The notes under the pieces were generated by a model. That model saw only the letters and a program-made list of their open reading frames with translations. It was not told where the DNA came from and did not search any database. 64,000 nt of DNA from Prostheceraeus crozeri (lineage: Eukaryota > Platyhelminthes > Polycladida > Euryleptidae): assembly GCA_907163375.1 (NCBI GenBank), contig CAJQUW010016865.1, forward strand, positions 1 through 64,000, written 5' to 3'. Shown piece by piece: positions 26,341 through 40,810 of this stretch (position 1 is the first letter of the stretch; every line of letters begins with the position of its first letter). Both the position numbers and the translations under genes were made by a program.

Positions 26341-27448
26341 ATTGTCCTAAAATCTCCATTACCTTTGGAGCAATATTTAGGTGAAATACTTCGAAGAAGA
26401 CCACAAACAATAAGTGGCCAATGTTTTGTCATGCGATCACTTCAAGTTCTAGAAAAGTTCAAATGCTAGTTCTTCAGGGTTTTCATCGCACCTTTATCAA
26501 TTCTCTTCTGATAAATGCAAACGTTTAAAGACAGGTGGCTAATTTCCTCTTTTATCTGCTTGTTATTGTAAGCATAAAGCATTTTTCAACTTAGCACTGC
26601 GTCTTTTTCTCAGTTATTCATCCAGATTAGCTAAAACCCTCCAGCTTCAACAAGAAGAAAAGCTGTTTGATTCATCTATGCCGTTTCCTGTTTTCCTTTT
26701 TCAAATCTGAAGTTTGCCTGAACTCTACTTGTACACCATTACCTTCATTGAGAGTTCCTCATAGGAAGTGCAGACAGGTGAAATTAAGGTATGAATTACC
26801 GCCGATGGAAATAAAACGAGGAGATTAAGTAGTTCTTCCAAGTCGTCTTTTGTAATAGTTCTTCCTTTTAAGTCTGAACTTGAAGTTCATCAATTGCCAA
26901 CCTTGACAATAGGCGAATGAGATTTTCACGGCGAAGATAATGGTTTAATGTTGCACAAGTTGGCAATGTGTCGGAAGATCCAAGCTATTTATGACGTCGG
27001 GAGATTTGCATAACATCTTTGATGTGTGCAGTATGATTTCCATAGAGATTTAATGAGATATCTCTATGCATCGGTCTTCTAGATCAATTTTCGATAGTCG
27101 CGAAGGTAGGCAGCATAGGGAGCCTCAATGTATCATGGAAATAGAGCTAGAGGCGACTATATATTAGTTCCAAGCTACATGTACATTATATTTCGATTGG
27201 TAGAAAGAATGTGGTTGTGGTAATTAATTATTGTGTTAATTAATAGAAGCCGCCACATGCTGTAGTCCATAGACATCTGAAAATGTAGATGTCTATGTGT
27301 AGACCTAGTTTGATGAACTGAAAAGCATCTCAGCTGAGCTTAATGTGTTGCTAATAGAATTTATTCAATAAATGAAAATCATTTAAGTTACAGTATATCG
27401 TTGCATTAAGGAAAAATATACGCAGTCAAAAATAAAATAGAAGAAAAA
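26341..27448. other. Host DNA right of the Polinton
   Basis: Base composition returns to host-like. No gene, RNA or convincing exon seen. Confidence 0.5.
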
Positions 27449-28209
27449 TCACACAACTCTTGAATTTAAAGCAGTCGCACAACAAAATGGAACAAAGGAA
27501 TTCAAACGTCTTGTAGTATTAGCAGAAGGCTGTAAGAGGCGATGAGTTCGAGTAGAACGTTGAGGCATGAGATCGTGAAAAATATGCTTCTGGTCAATAC
27601 ACGCTTCATGAAACAGTCTACAAGCAGCTTCAAGCCGACGTTGTTTTAAGTCAGGGAAACGGTTGCAACCACAATTCGATGTTCGAAAGTATCTTGGCAA
27701 AGAACAAATCAATTTGTGATAACGATTTTGACAACGTTCCAGTTTGTACTCAAGAGAAGACGGCAAATGAACAAAAACGCATGAAGCATATTCGAGAATA
27801 CTTCGTATTAATGCGTAATAGGTAACAGTCAATTCATTGGAAGAGATGAGAGGCTTGAGTAAGCGAATCCCATACATCCTCTGATTAGCAACCTTTATCA
27901 CTGAGTTGATGTGAGTATCCCAAGTGAGGCGGCTATTCAGCTGAACACCCAAAATGCGAAGAGTATCAACGTCCTCAACATCAGAATCCACGGGAGAAAA
28001 GCAATCATTAAATCTTTGGATGAACAATTTCTTAGATTTCGCGTTGTTCAAAGTGAGACCGTTTGATGTGGACCATTGGATCAAGTGTAAATGCTCACCG
28101 ATAAAGTTAGTCAAATTATCTCTACGAAAAACTGGGATACAGTAGGCTAAATCATCAATGTACTTGATGATAGTTGAACTTGAATCGACCGATTCAATGC
28201 TGGTGGCGC
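27449..28209 (-). pseudogene. 5'-truncated non-LTR retrotransposon RT
   Basis: The frame contains the reverse-transcriptase active-site box in KYIDDLAYC (about 28153-28165). It then shows the CR1/Jockey-type continuation: LIQWSTSNGLTLNNAKSK, RILGVQLNSRLTWDTHI and SILEYASCVFVHLPSSLE. Everything upstream of the active-site domain is missing, as is usual for 5'-truncated LINE copies. The remaining 220 codons are open, so the insertion is not very old. Clade assignment is tentative. Confidence 0.8.
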
Positions 28210-31200
28210 AATCTTAACCTTTCAATATCAAAAGAATTTGACCTACTTTGTAGCATTTTCGTTGTGAGCCTTTGTCATGAGCGAGTATAGCCTTCGTAGC
28301 CTCCAGTTCTAGCATTTGCTTATATGAGAGAAATATATGTGGTTGACCAATTTTGATAGTGCTTTTTTTAATAATCCGATTTTTTTCAAAAAATTTGCAG
28401 ATGTTTTTAAAGAAACTTATGATGAAGCGCATCGAGTACAGTATTTCATGGCATGATTTTATAAGTCTTGTGATAGCAATCTATTATGCCATAGACATCG
28501 AAAAGTGTTACATTTCTGAATGGCACAATATGCAGCATTCTTGTATCTTCATATTTTCATGAAAGCTTTGATGAAATATAGAATATCATTTCACGTGTAT
28601 AAACTTTTTCTACAACATTGAAACGGTTGCAAATTGGTAGCTGAAATGTACAAACTAATCTTATGAATGACTTGTAGTCAAAATAAATTCTTTTATGACA
28701 ATTCCAGGATTATAATTGGGAGTCCTTTTAGGAATTCAACGCCAAAATTTAGTGAAATTTCAAAATTCAATCAAATTTGTAAAAATTGGGAATTTCTCAT
28801 ATTGAATTACTGATAGTTGTAAGAGACAGAAGTAACAAATAAATGTCACCATCGGAAAGTTCAAGCGCCAACTATATTGTCATGAGATTTTCATGGATAA
28901 GTCCAGGCATTAGTATTTCAGGAATTATTTATACTTTAGGGTGCACAGTGCTAGTTCTGATGTGAAGAGTGGGTCCTACATATCTAATATCTATTTTTCT
29001 TTATAGTATCAGTTATCATAGAAGAGGGTGCCTTGAATCTGCCCTGTCACTGTCAGTTCTGAAGTAAAGAGGCTACCGGCCTCATTTGTGAAGGGCACCG
29101 CCAGTGTCACAAAGGCATCAATATTTGGGCAGAGACGACTGCAAATTTCGTTTGCCTTATAAATGCATGTGCATTGAAAAATTGCAAGGATCGAAGACTT
29201 GGTCAGGATGAATCAAATTGCGACTAATTTTTCGATGAATGGCTGTACTCGAATCGCCTACAAGTATGACCATGAACTAGCGGATTCATTCTTAATGTGG
29301 CCAAAATATTGTCGTCCATCCCACATTTATCTGGCGGGAGCAAGGTTCTTCCCCATGATGTCGATACCTAAGTCTATATTCCATAGATCTAACGCACCTG
29401 GTGTGAACATGGTTAGTCCGAATGTGCTTTCTTTCTTTTGAATGCTATTGCCATTTATAGCATGCTGCACATACATGTAGGTATATTAGCGAGTAAACCT
29501 AAACAGAATACATTACTGACGAAAATGTGTTTGCTGTTAGTTTTCGATAGGAATAGTTCATTTGATTAATTATAAATAAGAAAACCTCACTGCGGTATCG
29601 GAACGTGCAAAGAAGCGCTTGTCGGATGGAGTTAAGACATGAGGAGTAAACGACTATCGTATGGAATATGCATGAACTGTCACTACTCGGAACTTGTATC
29701 ATCAGTCAAAGTCAAACATACTTCGATCGATTGCGGACGATTGATCAACATATTGATCAGTAAAAAATCCGACTTTGGGATGCACATGTACGCCATACTG
29801 TATGTTAATCAACCAAATCTCTTCCAGGTCTCAGCTATAAATCTTTGCTAAATACACAATGACTTTTTATTATACTTTTTCTTTCAATTGGTTCGATTGC
29901 TTGTCGAACTGACATATTTGATCAGACCGCCCTCTTAACATCAAACTTCAGTTGAAACTCTTTTTGTCGGCTTATTCACTTACTTTCAAAATTAATGTGT
30001 GCATTTTTAATGTCTGAATCTGTGCCTCGTGTTGTTTTAATATCTGCTTGTCACATGTGTTGTAAACCCAGCGTGGACACTTACATAAATATAGCTGTCA
30101 TCTTCTGTCGGTGCTTCATCAGCGTGTAAATCTCTCGTTTCATTTTAGAGGTCTCCAGACTTTAAATAAAATCTTAATTATGAATATGTTGCCAATGAAA
30201 CAACTAAGTTTCATTCATTACGAATTCGAAACCTTTAGCTCTGATAGCCTGTTCAAAACGCTACAGCTTCAACATTTAGGTTATTATCCTAATCATTTAA
30301 TTTTATGTAATTATCATACAGAGCATATACAGCAGTGTATATTAAACAATTGTAGAAAAATGTTCACAAATATAAAAAAGCTATATAAGCTTACTTGAAC
30401 TTTCCATAAATTTCTAATTTTGTTAGTTCATTGTCAACAGAATTGAAAACTATTACTGCCTGTCGCCAGAATTGAATTACAAGATGCTTACGTGGAATGG
30501 TTTTCCCATTTAATAGTAGGTTATGTTTGAGGATGCTTAGTAACAAAAAACCAAGTTATCTTTTGCATGGTGAAAGTATATGTCAAATTTTCTGGATTTA
30601 GAGGTTAAAGCAACGATCTTGAGACAGGGACACTCGTGGATGAAGCATGTTTGACCACAATTTTTGAGCATAGAAATTAATAGAGCATTAAAGATTGATT
30701 CGAGTTCTTTGAAATATATTTTACTTCTGTTTGATTTGATTTTGTATGAGAGAGAGAGGGAAATAATATTGCATGTAGCATTTTATGACTTTCTGAAGCA
30801 TCCTCCGACACCATCCTTTATCTGCACTATATGTAGTTCAGTTACACATTAAAACATTGGTGATAGTCATTCTTCATTCATGCTTGCTTTTCCTCATGTA
30901 TTTGTATTTCCATACTTTGGGTAATTTCATTAATGAAATATAAACCCTTGAATTTTGAATTTAGAGAGAGAGAGCACACAGCAGTTTCCGCTTGCTCATG
31001 TCGGACTGGTCAAAACTCGGAAAGGAAAGGCTGACCTTGTCGGGGTTTCTGTTTTGATACTACATATGTATAAACTCAGAAAATTGTGATAGTATGTGTG
31101 CTCTTCAGCCAAGTCGTCTGGATTTTTCGGGGACGCTATGGCTTGTAAGTTTAAAAAATGGAAGATATCCTCAATTTTATTCAGAAATCCAGTGATCACT

Positions 31201-32189
31201 CATTCCGAAGAGTTTGAAGCAGGGGATGCAATCACGATCTGTGTTAGAATTGCACATGATACTAACCGTATGAAATTTGAATGTTTTTTTAATGCTGTCA
31301 TCTTAACGGAGCAGTCTCAAAGATAGCGAAACACATGACCAGCATGAACTCAAACGCATTGAGCATGTAACATGAAAAACTTCCGAATCTGCAGACAGGC
31401 ACAAGCTAGAGATAATTTGATCCAGCAGAGAAAGATCTGCGATGTCCATGATCAATGTTATCATGAATTATAGAGCTCGAGCAATACGACCGCATAACAT
31501 GTAACCAGGAAAATTGACTGATTGCTCCACAGCTATGGTATTGCTACAACTGAATCCGACGTTGTGCTCTGTAGAGCACATAAATTAGTACTCACTATAA
31601 TTTGGTTAAGCCATTTTATTGGATTTCGATGACATTTACTTCCTCTGAAAATTTCATGCCAACTATTTACAGACGCAATCGCTGCGCTATTTAACAAATT
31701 ATGTTGGCTAAATTACCATGTCAATCATGGAGTTACCTCTTGTCGGCAGGATCTACAGGGAAACATTTCTGATGATTTCGTTATTAACTATGATGTGCTT
31801 GTTGTGAGACGGTTGCGAACCCATTGTCTGATGTCTTTGAAGTGGTGATTTTCACCACGAAATTGACATAGAGCTGCTGAGAACGCTAGATCGGGTGACT
31901 CATCACTAGCGATATAAATGCTTTCATTTTGGCCTTCATTCAACTTCATTAAAATGGTCACACTTAAGCTCTATTTTCCACTATATTGAGAGCACATCAA
32001 ATTACATACTTTGAGCCTAAAATACAAAATCATCGCTTTCGCATTCCACTTCCAACCAGCCACACAGTCGAGAGCCATTGTAAAGGCATCATAGCTCGGA
32101 CTAATGAATAATGAGAAGAGGAAACTGCATTCTCATCAATTTTGATCTCAGGATGATGTTTAATATAATTGACCAGTCGACGGGAGATC
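28210..32189. other. Host noncoding DNA
   Basis: Only short chance ORFs. A GA microsatellite lies at 30964-30976. No RNA gene or conserved domain recognised. Confidence 0.45.
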
Positions 32190-32250
32190 ATTTTATGTCG
32201 ATGGTAACGCTACCATCGACCGATAGAAGGCGCAGGACGCCGAAAGTCCG
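32190..32250. repeat. Dispersed hairpin repeat, copy A
   Basis: Contains TCGATGGTA-acgc-TACCATCGA (9-bp stem), then GACCGATAGAAGGCG and GGCG-CAGGA-CGCC. 34 bp at 32214-32247 match 46981-47014 in inverse orientation with two mismatches. Confidence 0.7.
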
Positions 32251-35200
32251 TCTGGAGTGTTTTAATTTTTGACTTTAAATCATAAATCTCGACCAAACTT
32301 TGGAGAGTTTTGCTGATTCAACTTGTGAAAACATGTGATGTTTAATATTTCCAATTTCTACACAAAGTAGCCCAACTTTCTAAAAAAGGTGGAGCAAACA
32401 CTTGCGCATGCGGCGAATCATTCAAATTCATCTTTTACGAGGTAACTGCTAAACCATAAACGGATAAAGTAATTAAGCTCAGTTGCTGCGCAAATTTATG
32501 ATAGATAGTAGTTATAATGCCTCTGAAGTGAATGCTACCAATTATTAGATTGCGATCGTTAAATTCTGAGTCATGGCATAAGAGAAAATTCGTGCACTCA
32601 CCATCAGACGCTGCATCAAAATAATTAAAAATTAACTTATTTCTTTCGAATGATTACAGTTCAGATGAGATGAATTATATTTTCAGAATCCAACAGCTTC
32701 TTATCATTTCATTATCTTAAACCGATGCTCATCAACTGTGACGAGCATGTACTTTGACCAAATTCAAGTTTCAAGATGAAATCAATGCAAAATTTATCAA
32801 CATCTGCAACTTAAGGAGAGCGTTGTCTGATGCAGACGTTGTAGACATAAGTTGCAATTTTAAAGATGTTATCTCCAGTACTATAATTCAATTCGTCTTC
32901 TTCTACCGGTCATACAACGAACGTTTCGAATCTTCTTCTAATTAATTTCCATTTTCTCTTTTGTGTTGACGGAAATCCCGCAATTTCTGTATTCGATGAA
33001 TTTTGAATTCACCGAAAAAGAAGTTTGCTCGAATTCACCTTATTTGTTTGAACAAACTGCTCGAGTGTGTGTAGTTACTCACGTGTTGAATGTCGCATTT
33101 TTCAAATGCATGCCATTATGAAAGAGTCATCATGAAATTTCAGTTCATGAGTGGAGTGATGCGTTTTCGATGGCCTGTTGGCATCGATGGGGTGTTAGTA
33201 TATTATTTAGTATTACGTCCTATATAAAGAAACAAATGTACAGGATACAACAGTTTCAGCACCATATCTGCGAAATGTTAATATTCAGAATACATGTATA
33301 TCTTGTCACCAAATTAACAACACCAAGTTAATAGCACAAGTTGATGGGGTGCCCATGGACGTTAGATTGAGTTGAGAGACTATGCGCTCAACGCATACAT
33401 ATTCTGCGGCGAATGATGTCCTGTGCAAGATTCTACATTGATCCAAGCATTACTCATGAGAACTTTATTCGGGTGCTCATCTGGTTCCTTTCTAGCCTTG
33501 TCTAACGAATACTACAAAGAGAAAAACAAAAGAAAATCATCAGACAAACATCAGAAAATAAAAGGTATAATTGGCTCACGTCATCCGATCTTACTGCGCG
33601 GGGAAAGTTGTCGGCTTGAACTATTCGTGCTACCGCTTTTGCTGATACGTTCCAACTCTTTCCTACTCGGCTTCCAAGTGGTCGATTTCCTGTTTCTTTC
33701 TCTTGGTCATCATTGCATGCGAAGAAACTCCTTTTGTCTTTTGCGATTGTCATTTAAGAACAGACAAACCTCTTTCTCCAAACTGCTGACAAGACTTGTA
33801 TACTTGAGAAGTAAGTATTGAGTAAAATCATCTGAATTCCTAAAATCTGAAGAAATCGTGCATGGAATGAGCAGTATTCAAAGGGACTTAATCAAAAATA
33901 ACGAATATTAGACCACCAATATTAGTCCGGCAGCCACAACGAACTTCTGCAGGGAACGAGGTCGAAAATGAGACTTTCACAGAGTGATGTACCACCTATG
34001 CCTACTACGAATCTGCACGTTTGCTGAGTTCTACTCAGTTCCTCTACTTGTCAGAACACGATCAGAGAGAAAGTTAATCCAATGATACAATGACCGCAGT
34101 TTTTGGCAAAAATGAAAATTTCTATGTTTTCTCTTTTCAACTAAAAGTATCAAGTCTAGAGCCATAAATTTCGGCATGATATGTCTTCGATTAATTTCCT
34201 ATCATGTGCATGTGATACTATCATGCTTCTTATTATGCGAGAATGTGTTTCAATGTGGATTAAATTGCTCAAAATGCCTGTGTCTAACTCCATAGTTAAA
34301 TGTTCATGAACATTGTGAGATTGAAGACATTACATGTCACAAACTATGGCTCCAGACTTAGTAGGTGTTTTTCCAGTTGATAAGAGTAAACATAGAGAAT
34401 TTCCTTTTTGCCAGAAACTGCGATCTTTTTTTCTTTGGTCCTGTCTGAATAGAAGAGGTAACAGGTAGAGCTCGGCAAGCGTGCAGATTCGTAGCTTGCA
34501 GAAACTCGCTCCGGTTTCCGGACTGTACATTTATTCACTGGTACTTAATTTCTGGTGACCATCGATCATTCTTGTCGATTACAGTTCCAATAAGCGGACA
34601 CTGAATCAATCTAATGATGTGGAACAAACACAGCAATTATTCTAAAACCTAATCGACCAGTCGTCCGGCAAAGAGGATTGCATGACGTCTAAGATTCCGG
34701 TCGTTTGATGCGAATTTCACTACCTAATGACAAATACGTACTACTCGATCTGTTTTCATTATCCAGGCACTTCCGCTTCACCGTATCCCAATCAACGTAC
34801 TTCCTCATGTGAGAGGAAAATGCTCGAAGAGATTCATCAAAAGGTATTAATCAATTAATGACACTAGTGGACATGCGGCATCAATGAGAGAGATGTAACC
34901 TTCAGTTGGTTACCTCCATCATGTTGAATGCTGTCAGTCATTCGCCGACTTTTTTCATGACATGTGAAAGATAACGCACATGCTTCAATTCGATTGTTTA
35001 ACCTTGAGCAGAATGTCAACAAATCTCATGATATTTTCGTATTTTCTCTTGGCAGGCATTAACGACTAAAATTTCGTCCGATTTCTAATGCCACACCCAG
35101 CATAAATTATTTGAAGTGGCAATACAAGTAACGTTCACTTATGTGAGTTGAGTGAGATTAAGGATGAAGAGCTAAGAATAACGAGAAAGAACTCTGACGC

Positions 35201-35544
35201 TATTTCTCTATACAGCAATCAATGGTGCAGTTATACATTGCTGTTTCTTAGAATAGTCTCAGACTAAATATACTAAATATAGCCCCTATTTCGACATAAA
35301 CGGAGAAGAAGGCAATAAAAGGACAGATTTCTTCATTGGCACAAAAAGTGATACATGCCTTGACAGTCCATGTGCATAGTCCGCATAATAGCGTTCAAAA
35401 ATGTCCGCAAGCAAACTTTTGATCAGATAAATAAAGCATGAATAAATAAACATTGTTAATTTCCAGAAGCACATCAGGCGAGTGGCTTCTTCAATGTCGC
35501 CTAGTTTTATCTATACCTTTTTTGTGCTGAGCCTTTACAAGTCT
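32251..35544. other. Host noncoding DNA
   Basis: No supported gene. A GTAAGA donor-like site occurs near 33591 on the minus strand, but no matching acceptor or family was seen. Confidence 0.4.
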
Positions 35545-35622
35545 CAGGCTTGACACGACCACGATTTGGACCCCAGTATTCCAAACGCAGGGCGAGCACT
35601 CTGCCACAAGGCTGCAGAGCGG
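35545..35622 (-). tRNA. tRNA-derived relic (SINE head or pseudogene)
   Basis: On the minus strand GTGGCAGAGTGCTCGCC resembles a D-arm/box A and GGGGTCCAAATC a T-arm/box B, with spacing close to a tRNA. I cannot form a full cloverleaf; part of the D-loop appears deleted. It is probably a SINE fragment or tRNA pseudogene. Confidence 0.35.
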
Positions 35623-38600
35623 TGCGACATTGTGGTATCACGGTATAGATGACTATGATGATCAACCGGTGACAGTTAAAGCAGTAAATTTGAAGATATC
35701 AATTAACTTTAATTTATTTTCATTTTACCCTCAAATCAAGTAACTTTCCATGACCCTGAGCATTAACATGTATCTTTGAGGGTAATAATATAAAGCATTT
35801 GAGGGTACATTGGAAACGCAAGAAAATCATAGTTATTATATTACGTAGAAGAACCCTAGTACCTTGTGTTGGCTTTCAAAATGTCCTCACATTTTCAAAT
35901 GGCCATCAGATTATGATTACAATGTTCCAATAGAATCAATGTATAATTAATTAAATGTTCTAGCTTTTCAAAAAGATAGAAGCATGAAAATTATTACTCC
36001 AACGCATACATAGAATTCAAAAGAATAGAAGTGTTGTTAAGTTACTAGACTATAAAAGTTACCCTGATTTTAATTTAAGAATTGTAAAATGAATATGAAA
36101 AAATATTTGAATTGGTAGAAAACAGATGTAAACATTGCATGAACAAAATAATGCAAGATGAGCATCCGAAACTTAAAAAAAGTGCAAAATTGATAAACCA
36201 AAGGTGCAAAATATGTTTTCTAAAACGACAGTGAAGGTAGTACAAAAAGCCATCAAAGAATTCCAATAATAGACAATGCTACTATACGTACACATAAAAT
36301 CATCAGGTATACGATTACACATTTTCAACAACATAACATGAAGATTTGGTTTCATAATGTACATTGTTACAGTTCTACGTCTGATTTTCCATCAACTCTA
36401 TTCGTTTTAAGGTAGTAAAATTTCAAGGTATGGAGCTGCAATATTCATTAAATCCAGCACGATAATGTCATTCCATTTGGAAGTTTTGAATGCTACTGTT
36501 TCATGAGCTCGGACTGACGGAAAGGAAACAATTTTGAAATTTCTCTTGTGTTCGTTAACTTTATCACAGTGATGTAATTATCCCATATCCGATAACGGTT
36601 TCAGGAATTCCGCTTGTGCGACAGATTAATCCAAGATTTAATGCCTAGTGCATTTCAGGAAAATGATGAATGTTTATGCGGCAAATATGCAATTCGAATG
36701 TCTTGACATGCCATAATTTTCATATTCAGAAATCTTCATTGGTCTTAATATGATGATATTACATGATATTTGATTCAACTAATTGACTGTCTTGTCTTGA
36801 GGCTGTAATAGATTACTGAGATAATTTCTAGATAAAATTCACTCTCATCATGTGCTTGTAAATGGATCTCTGATTATTGTATACGTAAATTCACACTGTC
36901 ACCTTTTAACCTTCATCATAAAGCGACTGATTACAAAAATCAACGACAGCCGGGTATTATTTGCTTATGATAAAAGAAACATCATTACTGTGACCTGAGG
37001 TATCAAGTTCATTCTACTGATTATTACACCTTGATTATATTACCTTCGTCATCATTTTGCCTGTGATAAAACAATCACAATATATCATAAACATGGATTT
37101 TTTCGGGCAACAATGTAGGAAAAAAGTGGCCAGTAATGCTATGAATACACATGGAGATAGACGCCAAATGAGATTTCTAAAATTTTATCTTTCACATGTA
37201 TAGATGCAAATGTCATCATTACGGGACACATTGCTACCTTCTTTTGTCCACATTGTACCGTAGCTAAATTGCACACAACAATTTTTAGAATCCAGCCCCT
37301 TTGCATTCATTGACGCTTAGATATCTATGAATTTGACATCTGTATTCCGCATTGATAGTTAAACAAACAAGAAAGCAATAAATGAATTTGATGACAAATG
37401 AAAAGAATGGCATAAGTTTCATTTTAAAGCTAACGACATACAATGAGTGATTCGGCCCCTCCCTAACTGTTTAAGCATTGCGAAATTAAAAATCACCAAT
37501 TTTTGACACTTGAAAATTTGCTCAAATTTGGCTGTAAAGTACCTTCAGGATTGCTACTTACAATGTAAAATTGGTTGGATGTTCTGCAAAGCTTCATACA
37601 TGTAAAGAGTACAAAAGGAGATTGATAAGATTGATTTGTGCATGGAAGCTGACTACTTATTTTTGCCAAATAAGTAGTATCTAGTGTAATATAATCTAAC
37701 ATAATAACATAGTGACATATATTATTATATTATTATATACTAACATAATAACATATAACACAGTAACATAATCTAGTGTAGCTCTATATAGGTAGCATCT
37801 ACATAATATTTGAATATAAAATGCTCCATTCGATCACAGTGAAATAATAAATAAGTCATTGTATGATTTAGACTCATATTTACACATCATTACATGATCA
37901 TATTGGAAACGAAGCACTTCGTTACATTAAATTTCCATTAAATATAAAAGAATAACAAAAGTCCGAAAAATTAGCAAAAGGCGAAAGTAAATATTATAAT
38001 TATAGACAAATGTCTGTGGTATAGACTACATGACAGTATTTTAACTTTTAGGATTTATTCGCGCATTTTCTGCTGAAACTTTGAATAGTAGTCCTCCTTT
38101 TTTACACAATTGATAAAGGGGATTTCTTTCAGTCAATGAATTTCATGAAATTTGAGAATATTTTGGAAAAAGTTTTAAAATGAGATGTTATTAAACTTAA
38201 TAATGTTTTTTCATGCGCATTAGTTGGGCAGATTAATATTAAAAGGTCCATTGTAAAGAAGAAGCAGATGTTCATTGGCAAGGAAATCAAATCCTCCTCT
38301 TCATGGCATGTTTAGGGTTAAGAAAAAAATAATCATAATTCTTCTGCAAATCTCTAATACGGCGCGCTCTCCATAGAAGAGCGAAAGTTGGCATTTGTAA
38401 TCATTTGCAAGCTTACACTTATCTTTCTTTTCCAATTCAAGAGAATTGAAGATACAACGGAGATGATTACAGTTCTCATCATTGAAAACAGAGCACGAGA
38501 AATTTGCTCATCTGTTTTCCTGATTATCCGTCCTGTGCTCCGATAATTTGCGTCTTGCATATCCTAATATTATTTTGTTCTCCTCGCATTCACACAGCCT

Positions 38601-40530
38601 TGCAATCAGTGTTACAGTAGGACAATAATAATCCTTATATTGTTTACAATGTTCCTTTTTCGACAAGCGTTTTACTGATTGCTTCTGTCTTAACAAGACG
38701 TTCCCATGTTTGCATGTTCTTGATCTTGGACTTTGATTTATTCTAGATTTCTGATCTGCCGATACTCTCTCACTGTTTAAAGAAACTCATCCTAACTGTA
38801 TTAGATAATTGAATTTCGAGCTATTCTTGTGCGTTGCTTGAAGTGTTTTTTGATGAAATATACGATGAGTAACATGAAAGATTGAGAGATGATGGGATTA
38901 TGATTATTGAAGAAACCAAAGGCTGCGTGCTCGAGCCACATTTCTGATCAAAAATTCACATCGTTTTGAGCTTTTATCGAGAAATGCTTACAAAATGAAG
39001 TTTTTAAATTGTAGCCAAGTTTAATTAATGAATTTTCGCTGTGAAACGTGATAAGTTTCTGACAAGAAAACATTATATGAGAAGCCACCTCAATAGATAA
39101 AAAGACTGTTAAAAACGAAAATGGGTGGCAAACGATTTTAAACGATCAGGTAGCAAGGAATTGCCCCAAGGCAGTTTTTATGAAAATTTTTATGAAAATG
39201 AAATTGAATTCAACTTAATTTAAATTGCATCGAAAAACGCGCCTCACATGTATCCTTTCTCATGACTGATGGGGTATTTATTCAATGCATATTAATCAGG
39301 AAGGTTAATTGCGTACACATTCAACATATGCTCTATATTATAATCAATTTCGATGTAAAATAGTTGGGATTCGTCATGTCGCATTTGGATTAACAAGTGT
39401 TCATGTTATTCTGACTATATTGTGCTTGCTTTTGCAAGGTCACATCTGGATTTACAGATGTTCAAATTTCAGTCTCAAATCCAACTCACCATCGAGCTAG
39501 TAATTCTGGAATTGATGTAAAATTCAAATTAAATTTAAAATATTTAACAAATTTTGTTGTTCAGCAAACATTCTGAAGATATAATTTTCATCAAGATGAT
39601 AGAAATTCATGACCACAGATATTTTTCTGGTTTCTTCACCAGGAAGGATTAATTTCGATGAGTGAGGCTCAGAAAAGATTCTCAGATAATGAAATGAGGG
39701 TTCATCTTTCACCGGAACTTGAGCTGTTATGAAGCAGTCTTATAGATTTGCAGGAATAACGTGTTGAAACGTCTGAAAATTAATCATGAATATGATAAGA
39801 TGAATTCATTGAAAGTGCAAATTCGCGTAAATTATAATCTGATGAGACAAGCTTCACCAACCTCATTTATGTTCATGTTTATGACTTGCAAACATTGCTG
39901 GGACGGAGGCTGCAGGCAAACCACAATCCCAAATTTGAGATACTTAGAATCGGAGCAAATATTTGCTCGTGTGACTAATTCACAATCTCTATTGATTGTT
40001 ATTTAAAAATCTCAAATTTCTGCTTCAAGAACAAGCCACAACATTTTATTAGCTGATTATATTTGATCTAGAATTTTACTTCATTAACTGACCAACGATA
40101 TTGATTGACATCAGTAAATTATTAATGAAGTAAAATTTCGTGATATGTTGAGAATGATCAAGTTTTCTGAAAGTTAATATTATTCTCTACAAACATTTCT
40201 ACAGAATAAAATAAGAGCCGCACTTATTTTGCTGATCATATTTATTTTCACAGACACAACCCACTGGGATAAATTTACTTCCATTGATAAATGCAGAAAT
40301 GACAAATACTCATGAAGCAACCATTACGTGACAATTGCATAAACATTTCATTTAAGTTTTCGCATCTTCCATGTCACAATTTTGTGTAGATATTTCAAGC
40401 TTTAAATGTTTCAGGCATAGTTAGCCGTGACTATTTTATATAAGGCAAGAGAAGAGAATTATCTTCAAGACAGTAGAGCGGAAAGAAAATACCAACAAGA
40501 AAAGCATTATAAATTGTTTTCACCTTTCAG
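35623..40530. other. Host noncoding DNA
   Basis: AT-rich, with an ACATAATAACATA-type simple tract at 37690-37780. No gene supported. Confidence 0.45.
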
Positions 40531-40810
40531 TAAACATGAAATCACTCCATATCACTCAAAAAACTGGATTGACTGACAGACAGCGGCATAACGAGCAAGC
40601 GCTAATATTTAAAAAAGGTGGCGACATCAACTTAGACAGGCTTGGACATCTCAGTCCCACTTGCGAAATTTACGCAAATTTGCAGCTATTTCAGGAGGTG
40701 AATGAAGCCCACCTGCAACATCTCATCAGCAGGCATTGGTCAAGTACATGCATAATAAATCAGGGTTCCCATGAAAGGATTCGTATGGTTGAGAATATGA
40801 ATTGAATAAA
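40531..40810 (+). CDS. Possible terminal exon of an unknown gene
   Basis: A strong acceptor (TTTTCACCTTTCAG, ending at 40530) precedes an ORF from the ATG at 40536 to TGA at 40803-40805. AATAAA overlaps the stop. The 89-residue peptide has balanced composition (LTDRQRHNEQALIFKKGGD; LDRLGHLSPTCEIYANLQ) but no family I recognise. Signals could coincide by chance. Confidence 0.3.

Noticed and set aside
6667-26346. 6-bp target site duplication of the Polinton
   Set aside because: CATATG and ATTGTC do not match, and shifting the boundary by one base does not help.
33502-33753. Minus-strand ORF ending at a good GTAAGA donor
   Set aside because: A stop immediately precedes the ATG, no acceptor or family was found, and a plus-strand ORF overlaps it; evidence too thin for an exon.
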